Source of the DNA: Roseovarius pelagicus
GTDB lineage: Bacteria > Pseudomonadota > Alphaproteobacteria > Rhodobacterales > Rhodobacteraceae
DNA length: 64,000 bases
Direction of reading: 5' to 3'
Assembly: GCF_025639885.1 (NCBI RefSeq)
Contig: NZ_CP106738.1
Coordinates: 1,984,001-2,048,000, forward strand
A model generated the notes under the pieces. It was not told the origin of the DNA, made no database searches, and saw only the letters and a program-made list of their open reading frames with translations. Within the stretch, counting starts at the first letter, position 1. The number at the start of each line of letters is the position of its first letter. The translations under genes and the position numbers were made by a program. This document shows, one piece after another, positions 26,601 through 35,906 of this stretch.

Positions 26601-27134
26601 TCACATTGCCGGTTGCCAAGCATCGCGGTTCAGCCTGTAACAGCGCCAGGGAACCGTGCCGCCGCCCATATCCAGCGTGGCGTCATAGACATGCCGCGCG
26701 CCCAGCTTCATCGTCGCCTTTTGCGAGCGGATGTTGTCCGGGCCGATATGAAACCAGACCGCATCGAAATCAGCAAAGGCATGGGCCAGCATCAGCCCCT
26801 TTACCGCGCGATTGGCCGCCCCGCCCCAATAGGCCCGCGCGAGGAAGGTGAACCCAATCGAGATCGTGCCGGGCATGTCGGGCGCAGTATAGTACCGCGA
26901 ACAGCCGATGATGCGATCCTGCGCCACGTCCCGCATGGCCAAAGTCGCGCGACTGGCCAGCAAGCTATCGAAATAGGGGCGATAGACCTCGGGCTTCCAT
27001 CGATCGGGCGATGGGTGCTGGGCCCAGATTTCCGGATCACTGGCCGCCGCGTGGAGGCCGCCATAATCAGCTGCCACCAACGGGCGCAGCGCATAGTCCG
27101 CGCCCGTCAGGGTCGGTTGTGCATCAAAGCTCAC
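26601..27134 (-). CDS. GNAT-family N-acetyltransferase (RimJ/RimL type)
   Basis: A 177-residue acetyltransferase. The N-terminal half has LRPLVAADYGGLHAAASDPEIW and the acetyl-CoA core has RIIGCSRYY, IGFTFLARAYWGGAAN and IGPDNIRSQKAMKLGA-like segments. The RimJ-type pattern suggests acetylation of a small molecule or protein amine. GTG at 27134 is the likely start because it overlaps the upstream aminotransferase stop by 4 bp (GTGA); a longer in-frame reading would run 66 bp into that gene. Coupling to a SpuC-like aminotransferase suggests a polyamine or amino-acid substrate. Confidence 0.82.
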   Translation of the reverse strand: MSFDAQPTLTGADYALRPLVAADYGGLHAAASDPEIWAQHPSPDRWKPEVYRPYFDSLLASRATLAMRDVAQDRIIGCSRYYTAPDMPGTISIGFTFLARAYWGGAANRAVKGLMLAHAFADFDAVWFHIGPDNIRSQKATMKLGARHVYDATLDMGGGTVPWRCYRLNRDAWQPAM

Positions 27135-28528
27135 TTTGCCGCTTTCAACAGGCCGTCTTGCTTTAGCTGGGCGTGCGTCAGGTCCAGCGCTGTCCATGCG
27201 CGCTCTACAAGTGTATCGATCTCAGCGTCGGTGATAACCAGAGGCGGCGAGATGATCATGCGGTCGCCAACATGGCGCATCACCAGCCCGTTCTGGAAGC
27301 AGTGCTCGCGGCAGATCAGTCCGACATCCCCCTCGTTCCCGGCAAACTTGGCGCGGGTGGCGGCGTCAGGTGTCAACGCGATGGACCCCATCATGCCGAC
27401 AATCGGTGCCTCGCCCACCAATGGGTGTTCGACCAGCCCATGCCATTTTTGTTGCAGGTAAGGCCCGCTGTGCTGGGCAACACGGTCGACGATACCTTCT
27501 TCGTCGAGGATGCGCAGATTCTCCAGTGCAACCGCACAAGCCATCGGGTGACCCGAGTAGGTGTAGCCATGGGCAAATTCGCAATTGTTAATCACCTCGG
27601 CCACCTCATCACAGACGATGGACCCGCCGATGGGCGCGTAGCCAGAGCTAAGACCCTTTGCCACGGTCATGATATGCGGGCGAATGTCCAGCGTGGTAGA
27701 GCCGAACCAGCTGCCGGTACGGCCAAAGCCGCAGATCACCTCGTCCGCGATCAGCAGGATGCCATGTTCGTCACAAATGCGCTGAATCTCGGGCCAGTAT
27801 GTCGCGGGCGGGACGACCACACCGCCCGCACCTTGAATCGGCTCGGCGATAAACGCCGCGACGCGGTCGGCACCCAGATCTTCGATGGCCTGCTCCAGCT
27901 GACGTGCGCGTTCCAGTCCGAAATCTTCGGGGCTGGTGTCACCGCCTTCGCTCCACCAATGCGGTTGGTCGATATGGTGAATATTCGGGATCGGCAAACC
28001 GCCCTGTTCATGCATGAAAGTCATGCCCCCAAGGCTGCCGCTACCCATGGAAGAGCCATGATAAGCGTTCTTGCGGCTGATGATGATGTTCTTTTCCGGC
28101 TGGCCTTTTTGCGCCCAATAGGTGCGCACCATGCGAATGTTGGTGTCGTTCGCCTCGGACCCGGACCCGGCAAAGAATACATGGTTCAGATCACCCGGGG
28201 CCAGTTCGGCCAGCCTTGCGGCCAAGGCTATGGCCGGGACGTGCGTGGTTTGAAAGAAGGTGTTGTAAAAGGGCAATTCACGCATCTGGCGCGCGGCCGC
28301 CTCGGCGGGTTCGTCGCGACCATAACCGATGTTGACGCACCACAAACCCGCCATCGCATCAAGATAGTTATTGCCATCGCTGTCCGTCAGGGTGACGCCC
28401 TTCGCACGCGTGATGACGCGCGCGCCCTTTGTTTCCAGCTCTGCCCCATTGGTGAAAGGATGCAGGTGATGCGCGGCGTCGAGTGCCTGCAATTCAGCAG
28501 TGGGCAGGTGGTTGGTGATGAGCGTCAT
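27131..28528 (-). CDS. class III aminotransferase, SpuC-like (putrescine/polyamine:pyruvate)
   Basis: A 465-residue PLP aminotransferase. The HHLHPFTN start, AGLWCVNIGYGR and ISRKNAYHGSS segments are very like SpuC/putrescine-pyruvate aminotransferases. PLP lysine K291 is in TVAKGLSSGYAP and cofactor Asp262 in LLIADEVICGFGR. It would turn putrescine or a related omega-amine into an aminoaldehyde. It overlaps the GNAT gene by 4 bp and lies 104 bp after the GntR gene, beyond which potF-like transporter genes diverge. Spermidine or other amines are possible substrates. Confidence 0.87.
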   Translation of the reverse strand: MTLITNHLPTAELQALDAAHHLHPFTNGAELETKGARVITRAKGVTLTDSDGNNYLDAMAGLWCVNIGYGRDEPAEAAARQMRELPFYNTFFQTTHVPAIALAARLAELAPGDLNHVFFAGSGSEANDTNIRMVRTYWAQKGQPEKNIIISRKNAYHGSSMGSGSLGGMTFMHEQGGLPIPNIHHIDQPHWWSEGGDTSPEDFGLERARQLEQAIEDLGADRVAAFIAEPIQGAGGVVVPPATYWPEIQRICDEHGILLIADEVICGFGRTGSWFGSTTLDIRPHIMTVAKGLSSGYAPIGGSIVCDEVAEVINNCEFAHGYTYSGHPMACAVALENLRILDEEGIVDRVAQHSGPYLQQKWHGLVEHPLVGEAPIVGMMGSIALTPDAATRAKFAGNEGDVGLICREHCFQNGLVMRHVGDRMIISPPLVITDAEIDTLVERAWTALDLTHAQLKQDGLLKAAK

Positions 28529-28632
28529 GGCAGGGGCCTTTCTGAGGTCAGTGTGGCACAGCGCGCCCCGATTTCTGGCGCGGATGTTCTGATCTGGAAC
28601 AATATGATCAAATTATTGAAGGGTCAATCGAA

Positions 28633-29349
28633 TCAGACGGACCTAGAGTCGGCACTGAGAGACAGGCGAAGTTGTTCCATTCCCTGCGCAACGTCGCCTT
28701 CGATTGCGGCGGCAGCGGCAGCTACATCGCCTGCACGGATCGCCTCGAGGGTTTCCTTGTGCATGTCAGGCAGGTTCTGCGTTCCGATCCGCCCGCACAC
28801 GACCCGCATTGATGGACCAAAGCGCAACCAGAGCCCTTCGGCAATTTCCGCAAGGATCGGTGAAGCCGCCATATCATACATGCGACTGTGAAACCGGTGA
28901 TTGAGTTCCAGATAAGCGCGCAGATCACCGCGTTGGATCGCGGCGTCCAGCGCGGTATCAATCGCCGTCAAGTGAGAGAGGTCTGCCGCACCGGCACGTT
29001 CCGCCGCCCGCAAGGTAAGATGAGGTTCAAACCATTGACGAGCTTTGATAATTTCATCCATATTTGCTGCGTTTAACTGTGGCACACTGACCCGGCGATT
29101 GCCCTGAAATTCCAGCGCGCCCTGCGAAATCAGTCGGCGGATCGCCTCGCGCACAGGCGTCATGCCTGCCCCCAGCTGCGCCGTCAGGCCCTGAATAGTC
29201 ACGGCCTGCCCCGGCGCCAGATCGCCGTAAAGGATCATATCGCGCAACTGCCGATAAATCACCTCATGCGCCGGTAGACGCATCTCTGCGGTGCCATCAA
29301 GGCTAAAATTTCCAGTAGCGCGCTGCATCAGATCACTCGTTCCAGTCAC
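28633..29349 (-). CDS. GntR/FadR-family transcriptional regulator (FCD domain)
   Basis: A 238-residue regulator with a GntR winged helix at about 24-90 (VIYRQLRDMILYGDLAPG, then MTPVREAIRRL) and an all-helical FCD ligand-binding domain at about 100-225 with metal-site style histidines (LNHRFHSRMYD). It is divergent from the potF-like gene across 125 bp and just upstream of the SpuC-like gene on its own strand, so it probably controls both arms of the polyamine-type locus. FCD regulators usually respond to organic acids or catabolic intermediates. Confidence 0.88.
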   Translation of the reverse strand: MTGTSDLMQRATGNFSLDGTAEMRLPAHEVIYRQLRDMILYGDLAPGQAVTIQGLTAQLGAGMTPVREAIRRLISQGALEFQGNRRVSVPQLNAANMDEIIKARQWFEPHLTLRAAERAGAADLSHLTAIDTALDAAIQRGDLRAYLELNHRFHSRMYDMAASPILAEIAEGLWLRFGPSMRVVCGRIGTQNLPDMHKETLEAIRAGDVAAAAAAIEGDVAQGMEQLRLSLSADSRSV

Positions 29350-29473
29350 TATTGTCGTCTCCGGTCTTGCGAGTTTAGCGGCTGCATGTGAGCATTACCA
29401 TATTGCACTAAGCGAAAAACTTGATCAAATTCGCATGCAGGGCAGCGACGCTGCCAATCAACGGGAGAAAATG

Positions 29474-30556
29474 ATGAAAACAACGATTCTGACCACAACC
29501 GCCGCTTTGGCCCTGACAGCTGCTGCGGGCGCTCAGGAAGTGCGCGTTTACAACTGGTCCGACTATATCGACGAAGCGTTGCTAGAGAAATTCGAGGCCG
29601 AAACCGGTCTGGAACTGACCTATGACGTCTTTGACAGCAACGAAGTGCTGGAAACCAAGATGCTGGCCGGTGGGTCCGGTTATGATGTGGTGGTGCCTTC
29701 GGGCACATTTCTGCAACGTCAGATCAGCGCCGGCGCGTTTCAAAAACTGGACATGAGCCAACTGCCCAACCACAAGAACATGTGGGACGTGGTTGAAAAG
29801 CGGACAGTCCAGTATGACCCCGAAAACGCCTATTCGATCAACTATATGTGGGGCACGACGGGCATCGGCGCCAATGTCGGCAAAGTCACCGAGGCACTGG
29901 GTGAAGACGCACCCATCGGCTCGCTTGCGTTGATCTTCGAGCCGGGGAATATGGAAAAACTGGCCGAGTGCGGCGTGCATTTCCTCGATGCTCCGGTCGA
30001 AATGATCCCGGCGGCGCTGAAGTACATTGGCGAGGACCCCGATAGCAAGGATCCGGACGTGATTGCCAAAGCCGAGCCAATCCTGTCGGCAGTGCGTCCT
30101 TACGTGACCAAGTTCCACTCCAGTGAATACATCAACGCACTGGCGAACGGTGACATCTGCGTGGCCTTTGGCTGGTCCGGTGACATCCTGCAAGCGCGCG
30201 ACCGTGCGGCCGAGGCCGATAACGGCGTCGAAATCGTCTATAACGCGCCCAGCGAAGGGGCGCTGATGTGGTTCGACCAGATGGCGATTCCGGCGGACGC
30301 ACCTAATCCGGAAGGCGCGCATGTTTTCCTGAACTTTATCATGGATGCGCAGAACATGGCCGATGCGTCGAACTATGTTTATTACGCCAACGGCAACGAG
30401 GCATCCCAGCCAATGCTGGAAGAGGACGTGATCGGCGACCCGGCGATCTACCCCGACGCGGCAACGCTGGATAACCTCTATACCACCACGCCCTACCCGG
30501 CCAAGGTGCAGCGGGTCGTGACCCGCCTATGGACACGGATCAAGTCGGGCACGTAA
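29474..30556 (+). CDS. periplasmic polyamine-binding protein, PotF/SpuD-like
   Basis: A 360-residue periplasmic binding protein. The signal peptide is about residues 1-19 (ending AAGA). The mature protein opens with the family hallmark VRVYNWSDYIDEALLEKFE, and later has YDVVVPSG and MWGTTGIG. These are typical of putrescine-type binding proteins (PotF, SpuD, SpuE). Tandem ATGs lie at 29471 and 29474; GGGAG is 6 nt from the second, so 29474 is chosen. A terminator hairpin follows directly, which should give more binding protein than transporter core. Confidence 0.91.
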   Translation: MKTTILTTTAALALTAAAGAQEVRVYNWSDYIDEALLEKFEAETGLELTYDVFDSNEVLETKMLAGGSGYDVVVPSGTFLQRQISAGAFQKLDMSQLPNHKNMWDVVEKRTVQYDPENAYSINYMWGTTGIGANVGKVTEALGEDAPIGSLALIFEPGNMEKLAECGVHFLDAPVEMIPAALKYIGEDPDSKDPDVIAKAEPILSAVRPYVTKFHSSEYINALANGDICVAFGWSGDILQARDRAAEADNGVEIVYNAPSEGALMWFDQMAIPADAPNPEGAHVFLNFIMDAQNMADASNYVYYANGNEASQPMLEEDVIGDPAIYPDAATLDNLYTTTPYPAKVQRVVTRLWTRIKSGT

Positions 30557-30570
30557 GACCCGAATATCCC

Positions 30571-30603
30571 AGCCCGCGCAGCACCCGTTGCGCGGGCTTT
30601 TTT
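30571..30603 (+). terminator. intra-operon terminator/attenuator after the binding-protein gene
   Basis: A perfect 10-bp stem (30571-30580 with 30589-30598), 8-nt loop, then a six-T run (30598-30603). It lies 15 bp after the potF-like stop and 22 bp before the ATPase start. This arrangement is common where a binding protein must be made in excess over the membrane complex. Confidence 0.85.
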
Positions 30604-30625
30604 CGATCTTTCAGGGGGACATGTA

Positions 30626-31750
30626 TTGGGCCAGACTGTTTTTGAGCCGTGGAACGACCCGAATGTAAAACCGCTCATTCAATTCAAGAACGTGACCAAG
30701 CGATTCGGTGATTTCGTCGCGATCGACAATCAATCCTTTGACATTTACGCGCAGGAGTTCTTTGCCCTGCTGGGGCCATCGGGCTGTGGCAAGACGACGA
30801 TGATGCGCATGTTGGCAGGGTTCGAAACGCCGACCGAAGGCACCATCCTGCTGGCCGGGCAGGATATTGCGCCCATACCGCCGAACAAGAGGGCGGTGAA
30901 CATGATGTTCCAGTCCTACGCCTTGTTTCCGCATCTCAGTGTGTGGGAAAATATTGCCTTTGGTCTGAAACGCGACCGGATGGAGAAATCCGCCATCGAC
31001 GCGCGCGTGGCAGAGATGCTGAAGCTGACCCGGCTGGAACAATTCGCCAAGCGCAAGCCACATCAGATATCTGGCGGACAGCGACAGCGGGTGGCGCTGG
31101 CGCGCAGTCTGGCCAAAGCGCCGAAGCTGTTACTGCTGGACGAACCGCTGGGGGCGCTGGACGCGAAGTTGCGGCAGGATACGCAGTTCGAGCTGATGGA
31201 TATTCAGGAAAAGACCGGCACGACCTTCGTGATCGTCACGCACGATCAGGAAGAGGCGATGACCGTCGCCTCTCGTGTCGCGGTGATGGACCATGGACGG
31301 ATCATTCAGGCCGATACGCCCGCGCGCATCTATGAGATGCCAAAATCCGTCTATGTGGCGGATTTCATCGGGGACGTGACCATCATAGAGGGCCGTGCGA
31401 CCAAATCCGGTGACGGATATGACGTCGCGTTTGCCGAAGGGCAGCCATCGCTGCACGCCAAGTCGGACAAGGTGTTCCAGAACGGGCAGACATGCCATCT
31501 GGCGATCCGCCCCGAGAAGGTGGCGATTACCGCCGAGAAACCCGAAGGCGCCGTGAACGCAATACAGGGCAAGATCCTCGATATCGCCTATCTGGGCAAT
31601 CTCAGCACCTATCACGTCGAACTGCCAACCGGGCAGATCATCAAATCGCAGACCGCGAACACGCGGCGCCTGTCGCGGCGCGGCTTTACTTGGGAGGACA
31701 CCGTCTGGCTTAGCTGGACCGAGACGGCCGGCGTCCTGTTGGAGGGTTAG
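30626..31750 (+). CDS. ABC transporter ATP-binding protein, PotG-like
   Basis: A 374-residue ATPase with Walker A GPSGCGKTT, signature ISGGQRQRVALARSL, Walker B LLLLDEPLGALD and a C-terminal TOBE region (about 285-370). The start seems to be TTG at 30626, 7 nt after GGGGG; the ATG at 30621 is out of frame. The N-terminal FEPWNDPNVKPLIQFKNVTKRFG matches PotG-type proteins. It is 2 bp from the following permease gene and behind the terminator that follows the binding-protein gene. Confidence 0.91.
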   Translation: MGQTVFEPWNDPNVKPLIQFKNVTKRFGDFVAIDNQSFDIYAQEFFALLGPSGCGKTTMMRMLAGFETPTEGTILLAGQDIAPIPPNKRAVNMMFQSYALFPHLSVWENIAFGLKRDRMEKSAIDARVAEMLKLTRLEQFAKRKPHQISGGQRQRVALARSLAKAPKLLLLDEPLGALDAKLRQDTQFELMDIQEKTGTTFVIVTHDQEEAMTVASRVAVMDHGRIIQADTPARIYEMPKSVYVADFIGDVTIIEGRATKSGDGYDVAFAEGQPSLHAKSDKVFQNGQTCHLAIRPEKVAITAEKPEGAVNAIQGKILDIAYLGNLSTYHVELPTGQIIKSQTANTRRLSRRGFTWEDTVWLSWTETAGVLLEG

Positions 31751-31752
31751 GG

Positions 31753-32643
31753 ATGCGCCGTTTTGCCCTGATTGCCGTTCCGTATTTCTGGCTGCTGGCA
31801 CTGTTTCTGGTCCCGTTCCTGATCGTGCTGAAGATCAGCCTGAGCGATATCGCCCTAGCCATCCCACCCTACACCCCGACGCTGGATTTCACCGCCGGAT
31901 GGGAGGGAATCAAATCATTCTTTGGCGCGCTCGATCTGGAAAATTTCAAATTTCTGACCACAGATGACCTCTATTGGAAGGCCTATCTTTCGTCAGTGCA
32001 AATCGCCTGTATCGCGACACTGGCAACGCTGATCGTCGCCTATCCCATTGCCTATGGCATGGCCAACGCACCCGATCACTGGCGCCCGACACTGATGATG
32101 TTGGTGATCCTGCCGTTCTGGACCAGTTTCCTGATCCGGGTCTATGCGTGGGTCGGTATCCTGAGTAACGAAGGATACCTGAATCAGCTGTTGCTGAGCA
32201 TGGGTGTAATCAACGAGCCATTGACCATCCTGAACACCAATATCGCAGTCTATATCGGCATCGTTTACACCTATCTGCCATTTATGATCCTGCCGATCTA
32301 CTCCGCGTTGGAGCGGCTGGACGGGTCACTGCTTGAGGCGGCCGAGGATCTGGGGTGCAGTCGCATCACCGCCTTCTGGCTGGTGACGGTTCCCCTGTCA
32401 AAGAACGGCATCATCGCCGGGTGCTTTCTGGTCTTCATCCCCACTATTGGCGAGTTCGTGATCCCATCGCTGCTGGGAGGATCGAAAACCCTGATGATCG
32501 GCAAGGTGCTGTGGGAGGAATTCTTTAACAACCGTGATTGGCCGGTCGCCAGCGCGGTGGCCGTGATCCTGCTGCTGATCCTGATCATCCCGATCATTCT
32601 GTTCCAGCGCAACGAGCAAAAACAGCGGGAGGCAGACGGATGA
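31753..32643 (+). CDS. ABC transporter permease, PotH-like
   Basis: A 296-residue inner-membrane permease of the PotB/PotH type. About six hydrophobic helices are visible, the first at 7-28, and the EAA loop is EAAEDLGCSRITAFWLVTVPLS. It starts 2 bp after the ATPase stop. Together with the next gene it forms the heterodimeric membrane core of the putrescine-type importer. Length is standard, unlike the larger permeases at 13-16 kb. Confidence 0.92.
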   Translation: MRRFALIAVPYFWLLALFLVPFLIVLKISLSDIALAIPPYTPTLDFTAGWEGIKSFFGALDLENFKFLTTDDLYWKAYLSSVQIACIATLATLIVAYPIAYGMANAPDHWRPTLMMLVILPFWTSFLIRVYAWVGILSNEGYLNQLLLSMGVINEPLTILNTNIAVYIGIVYTYLPFMILPIYSALERLDGSLLEAAEDLGCSRITAFWLVTVPLSKNGIIAGCFLVFIPTIGEFVIPSLLGGSKTLMIGKVLWEEFFNNRDWPVASAVAVILLLILIIPIILFQRNEQKQREADG

Positions 32644-32719
32644 AGAACCGAAATAAATTCGCGGCCTTTTTCTGCCTTGAGAGTTCTCGCGGAAATTCTC
32701 GCCCGACGGGAGGTGATGT

Positions 32720-33535
32720 ATGAGACGCATGACATGGTTCAACGCGACATCACTGACGCTGGGCTTTGCCTTTCTCTATCTGCCGATGATTATTCTGATC
32801 ATCTACAGCTTTAATGAGAGCAAGCTGGTGACGGTCTGGGCGGGCTTTTCAACCAAATGGTATGGCGAGCTGTTCCGCAACGAGGCGTTCCTGGACGCCG
32901 CGTGGGTGACGATCAAGGTTGCGGTCGTATCCTCGACCTTTGCGACAGTGCTGGGCACGATGGCGGCATTGGTACTGGTGCGGGCCGGGCGCTTTGCCGG
33001 GCGAACGCTGTTTTCCGGCATGATTTATGCGCCGTTGGTCATGCCCGAGGTGATCACAGGTTTGTCGCTGCTGCTGCTCTTTATCGGGATTGGGCTGGAT
33101 CGGGGAATATTCACCATCATTCTGGCGCATACGACGTTTTCGATGTGCTACGTGTCTGTCGTCGTTTCCTCGCGGTTGGTCAGCTTTGATCGGTCACTGG
33201 AAGAGGCAGCACTCGATCTGGGCTGTTCGGCGGCGCAGGCCTTTCGGCTGGTCACGCTGCCGATCATTGCGCCCGCAGTCATCTCTGGCTGGCTGTTGGC
33301 ATTTACCCTCAGCCTCGATGATCTGGTGATTGCCAGTTTCGCCGCCGGCCCGTCGGCCACGACGCTGCCGATCAAGATCTGGAGCTCTATCCGGCTTGGT
33401 CTTAGCCCCGAGATCAACGCATTGTCGACGATCCTCATCGCCTTTGTGACGGTGGGTGTCATTAGCGCGTCATTGGCCAGCAAACGTGCTAGTCTACGCC
33501 GACAAGCTGAAGAAAGGGCCGCAGTCCACGCATGA
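32720..33535 (+). CDS. ABC transporter permease, PotI-like
   Basis: A 271-residue inner-membrane permease of the PotC/PotI type with six predicted helices and EAA loop EEAALDLGCSAAQAFRLVTLP. It follows the PotH-like gene by 76 bp, a gap that includes an AT-rich stretch and a GGGAGG ribosome site just before the ATG. It overlaps the downstream FAD oxidase gene by 4 bp (ATGA), which ties transport to oxidation of the imported amine. Confidence 0.92.
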   Translation: MRRMTWFNATSLTLGFAFLYLPMIILIIYSFNESKLVTVWAGFSTKWYGELFRNEAFLDAAWVTIKVAVVSSTFATVLGTMAALVLVRAGRFAGRTLFSGMIYAPLVMPEVITGLSLLLLFIGIGLDRGIFTIILAHTTFSMCYVSVVVSSRLVSFDRSLEEAALDLGCSAAQAFRLVTLPIIAPAVISGWLLAFTLSLDDLVIASFAAGPSATTLPIKIWSSIRLGLSPEINALSTILIAFVTVGVISASLASKRASLRRQAEERAAVHA

Positions 33536-34857
33536 AGCGCATCTATCCTGCCCACGCCTATGGCGAAGTGCCGCGCGAAAAGTGCTATTGGCCCACCACG
33601 ATGGCTGTGCCGCGCTCGGCACCCGCGCGCGGCACCCTGACCGCCGATGTAGCGATCATCGGTGCAGGTTTCACCGGCCTCAGTGCGGCATTGCATCTGG
33701 CGCAGGACGGAGCGGATGTGATCGTGCTAGAGGCGCAAGACGTCGGCTGGGGTGCATCGGGGCGCAACGGTGGGTTTTGCTGCCTCGGCGGGTCAGCGGC
33801 ATCAGATGGCGCGCTAAAGCGCATGTTCGGCGAAGAGGCGCGACGCGACTATCGCGCAACCGAACGCGCGGCGGTTGATCTGGCTGCGGGCCTGATCGAC
33901 GCGCACGGGCTGGATGTGGACCGCCATTCGCAGGGCGAAACACTCATGGCCCATACAGAAGCGGCAGCGCAGAGTTTTGAAACGCGGGCGCGCGATATCG
34001 AGCGCGACTGGGGCGCGACACCAACAATCCTGACGCGGGACGAACTGGCCGAAAACGGCATGAATGGCCCCTTTTTCGGCGCAATGACCACGCCCATTGG
34101 CTTTGGCCTCAATCCGATGAAATATGTGCAAGGACTGGCCGAGGCCGCGCGTAGCGCGGGCGTCCGCATTTATGGTCAAAGCCCGGTGCAACGCATTGAC
34201 CACGGCAGCAGCTTTACCCTGCAAACGCCGCAGGGGCGCGTGAATGCACGCCGTCTGATCGTGGCCACGAACGGATATTCATCGGACGACCTGCCCGATT
34301 GGATGGCGGGACGGTATCTGCCGACGCAATCCAATGTGCTGGTCACTCGCGAACTGACCGACGAAGAGATTGCGGCACAAGGATGGTCCACCCATCAGGC
34401 CTGCTATGATGATCGGTTTTTCGTGCATTATTTCCGCCTGATGCCGAACCGCCGGATGTTGTTCGGTATGCGCGGCGGACTGTTTTCCGGGCCGTGGGCG
34501 GACCGGCGGATGCATAGCAATATCCGCAGCCATTTCGAGACGATGTTCCCCGCATGGGCGCATGTGGAAACCCCACATAGCTGGCACGGCCTGCTGAGCA
34601 TCGCACGCGATCTGACACCTTACGCAGGGCCCATAGATACGATGCCGGGTGCCTATACGGCCGTTTCATATCACGGCAACGGGGTGGCGATGGGCAGCTA
34701 TGCCGGTGCGCTGTTGGCCGATCTGGCACAGGACCGAAAGCCGACCCGACCCTATCCCGCGATCATGCAAAGCCCGCCAAAGAAGTGGCCGCTGGGACGG
34801 TTTCGCCGAGCATGGTTCTGGCCCGTCTACGGCGCGGCCTGGGCCACGGGGCAATAA
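33532..34857 (+). CDS. FAD-dependent amine oxidase, PuuB/DAO family
   Basis: A 441-residue flavoprotein of the D-amino-acid-oxidase/glycine oxidase group. The FAD-binding motif VAIIGAGFTGLSAALHL is near 40-56, a GWGASGRNGGF segment sits where FAD is held, and YTAVSYHGNGVAMGSYAG near the C-terminus is typical of gamma-glutamylputrescine oxidase-like proteins. It probably oxidises an imported polyamine or its derivative to an aldehyde plus ammonia and peroxide. No gamma-glutamylputrescine synthetase (PuuA) gene is present here, so the free amine may be the substrate. Confidence 0.87.
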   Translation: MKRIYPAHAYGEVPREKCYWPTTMAVPRSAPARGTLTADVAIIGAGFTGLSAALHLAQDGADVIVLEAQDVGWGASGRNGGFCCLGGSAASDGALKRMFGEEARRDYRATERAAVDLAAGLIDAHGLDVDRHSQGETLMAHTEAAAQSFETRARDIERDWGATPTILTRDELAENGMNGPFFGAMTTPIGFGLNPMKYVQGLAEAARSAGVRIYGQSPVQRIDHGSSFTLQTPQGRVNARRLIVATNGYSSDDLPDWMAGRYLPTQSNVLVTRELTDEEIAAQGWSTHQACYDDRFFVHYFRLMPNRRMLFGMRGGLFSGPWADRRMHSNIRSHFETMFPAWAHVETPHSWHGLLSIARDLTPYAGPIDTMPGAYTAVSYHGNGVAMGSYAGALLADLAQDRKPTRPYPAIMQSPPKKWPLGRFRRAWFWPVYGAAWATGQ

Positions 34858-34891
34858 ACCACGCCGCGCGAAGCCATCTGCAAATTTCAAC

Positions 34892-35815
34892 TTAGCCTTG
34901 CGGCGTTTTGACCGCGCGTGACCTGCCATGTTTCAGGCCCAGACGATGCTCTCGGATGATGATGACGATTCCGGCCGCGACGATCAGCGCAGCGCCGGTC
35001 AGCATCGGCTGGGTCGGCACCTCATCAAAGATGACATAGCCGATCACGAGGGCAAAGAGGATCGACGCATAGTCGAACGGGGCCACGACACTGGCATCGG
35101 CATAGCGAAAGGCAGAGGTCAGAAATATCTGCGCGGTCCCGCCCAACAGCCCGGCGAGGATCAGCAGCGTCGCCTCATATAGCCCCGGCATCACCCAGCC
35201 AAACGGCAGTGTCAGCAACGACAGACACGACGCCGTGACCGAAAAGTAAAAGACGATAGCCGATGTCTGTTCGGTCCTCACAAGCTTTCGGATATAGATC
35301 TGGGCCAGCGCAGCAAAAACCGCCCCCATCAGAACAAGCACCGCCCCCACCGCCTGTACGGTATCGACCGTCGGACCATCCAGCACGCTCAGCCGCGGGG
35401 TCAAGACGATCAGAACCCCTACGAGGCCCAACATTACGGCGCCGATGCGAAAAACGCCGACCCGTTCATTCAGGAACATCGCCGCAAAGATCACCACCAG
35501 CAGTGGCGAGGCATATCCCAGTGCGGTCACCTCGGGCAGAGGCAACATTCCCAACCCGGCAAAGCTGAGCCCCATCGCGCTGGTGCCTGCGACCCCGCGC
35601 CAGACATGACCCATTGGCGACTTGGCCTTTAGCCCGGTGCCCAAATCGCCGCGCGCCGCCAGCCAAACCAGTATCACCGGGATGGCAAAGAATGACCGAA
35701 AGAACACCGCCTGCCCCGGCGGCACGGTCTCGGAGACGGCCTTGATCAGCGCGGACATGATGATGAAGAGCACCACGGCGCAGAGTTTTAATATGATGCC
35801 TTTGACAGGCTGCAT
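34892..35815 (-). CDS. EamA/DMT-superfamily transporter
   Basis: A 307-residue membrane protein of the drug/metabolite transporter superfamily with ten hydrophobic segments in two EamA repeats (first repeat about 5-130, second about 145-285). Members usually export amino acids, nucleosides or other metabolites. ATG 35815 is preferred with AAAGGAG 10 nt upstream; an in-frame TTG at 35839 is possible. The basic tail (HRLGLKHGRSRAVK) fits a cytoplasmic C-terminus. The substrate is unknown. It is convergent with the FAD oxidase gene. Confidence 0.88.
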   Translation of the reverse strand: MQPVKGIILKLCAVVLFIIMSALIKAVSETVPPGQAVFFRSFFAIPVILVWLAARGDLGTGLKAKSPMGHVWRGVAGTSAMGLSFAGLGMLPLPEVTALGYASPLLVVIFAAMFLNERVGVFRIGAVMLGLVGVLIVLTPRLSVLDGPTVDTVQAVGAVLVLMGAVFAALAQIYIRKLVRTEQTSAIVFYFSVTASCLSLLTLPFGWVMPGLYEATLLILAGLLGGTAQIFLTSAFRYADASVVAPFDYASILFALVIGYVIFDEVPTQPMLTGAALIVAAGIVIIIREHRLGLKHGRSRAVKTPQG

Positions 35816-35906
35816 GCTGGGGGCACTCCTTTGCCCCAACTGCTTGCGCCTCCGGGCCGCTCAGGTCAAGCGACCAGAGGCGTGCCATGCGCTCTGGTTG
35901 CAGCGG

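Noticed and set aside
27173..28891. A 572-codon plus-strand frame opposite the SpuC-like aminotransferase
   Set aside because: Antisense shadow of a conserved PLP enzyme, spanning into the GntR gene as well.
29291..29473. Upstream extension of the potF-like frame into the GntR gene
   Set aside because: The signal peptide begins at 29474 after GGGAG; the extension overlaps the divergent regulator start.
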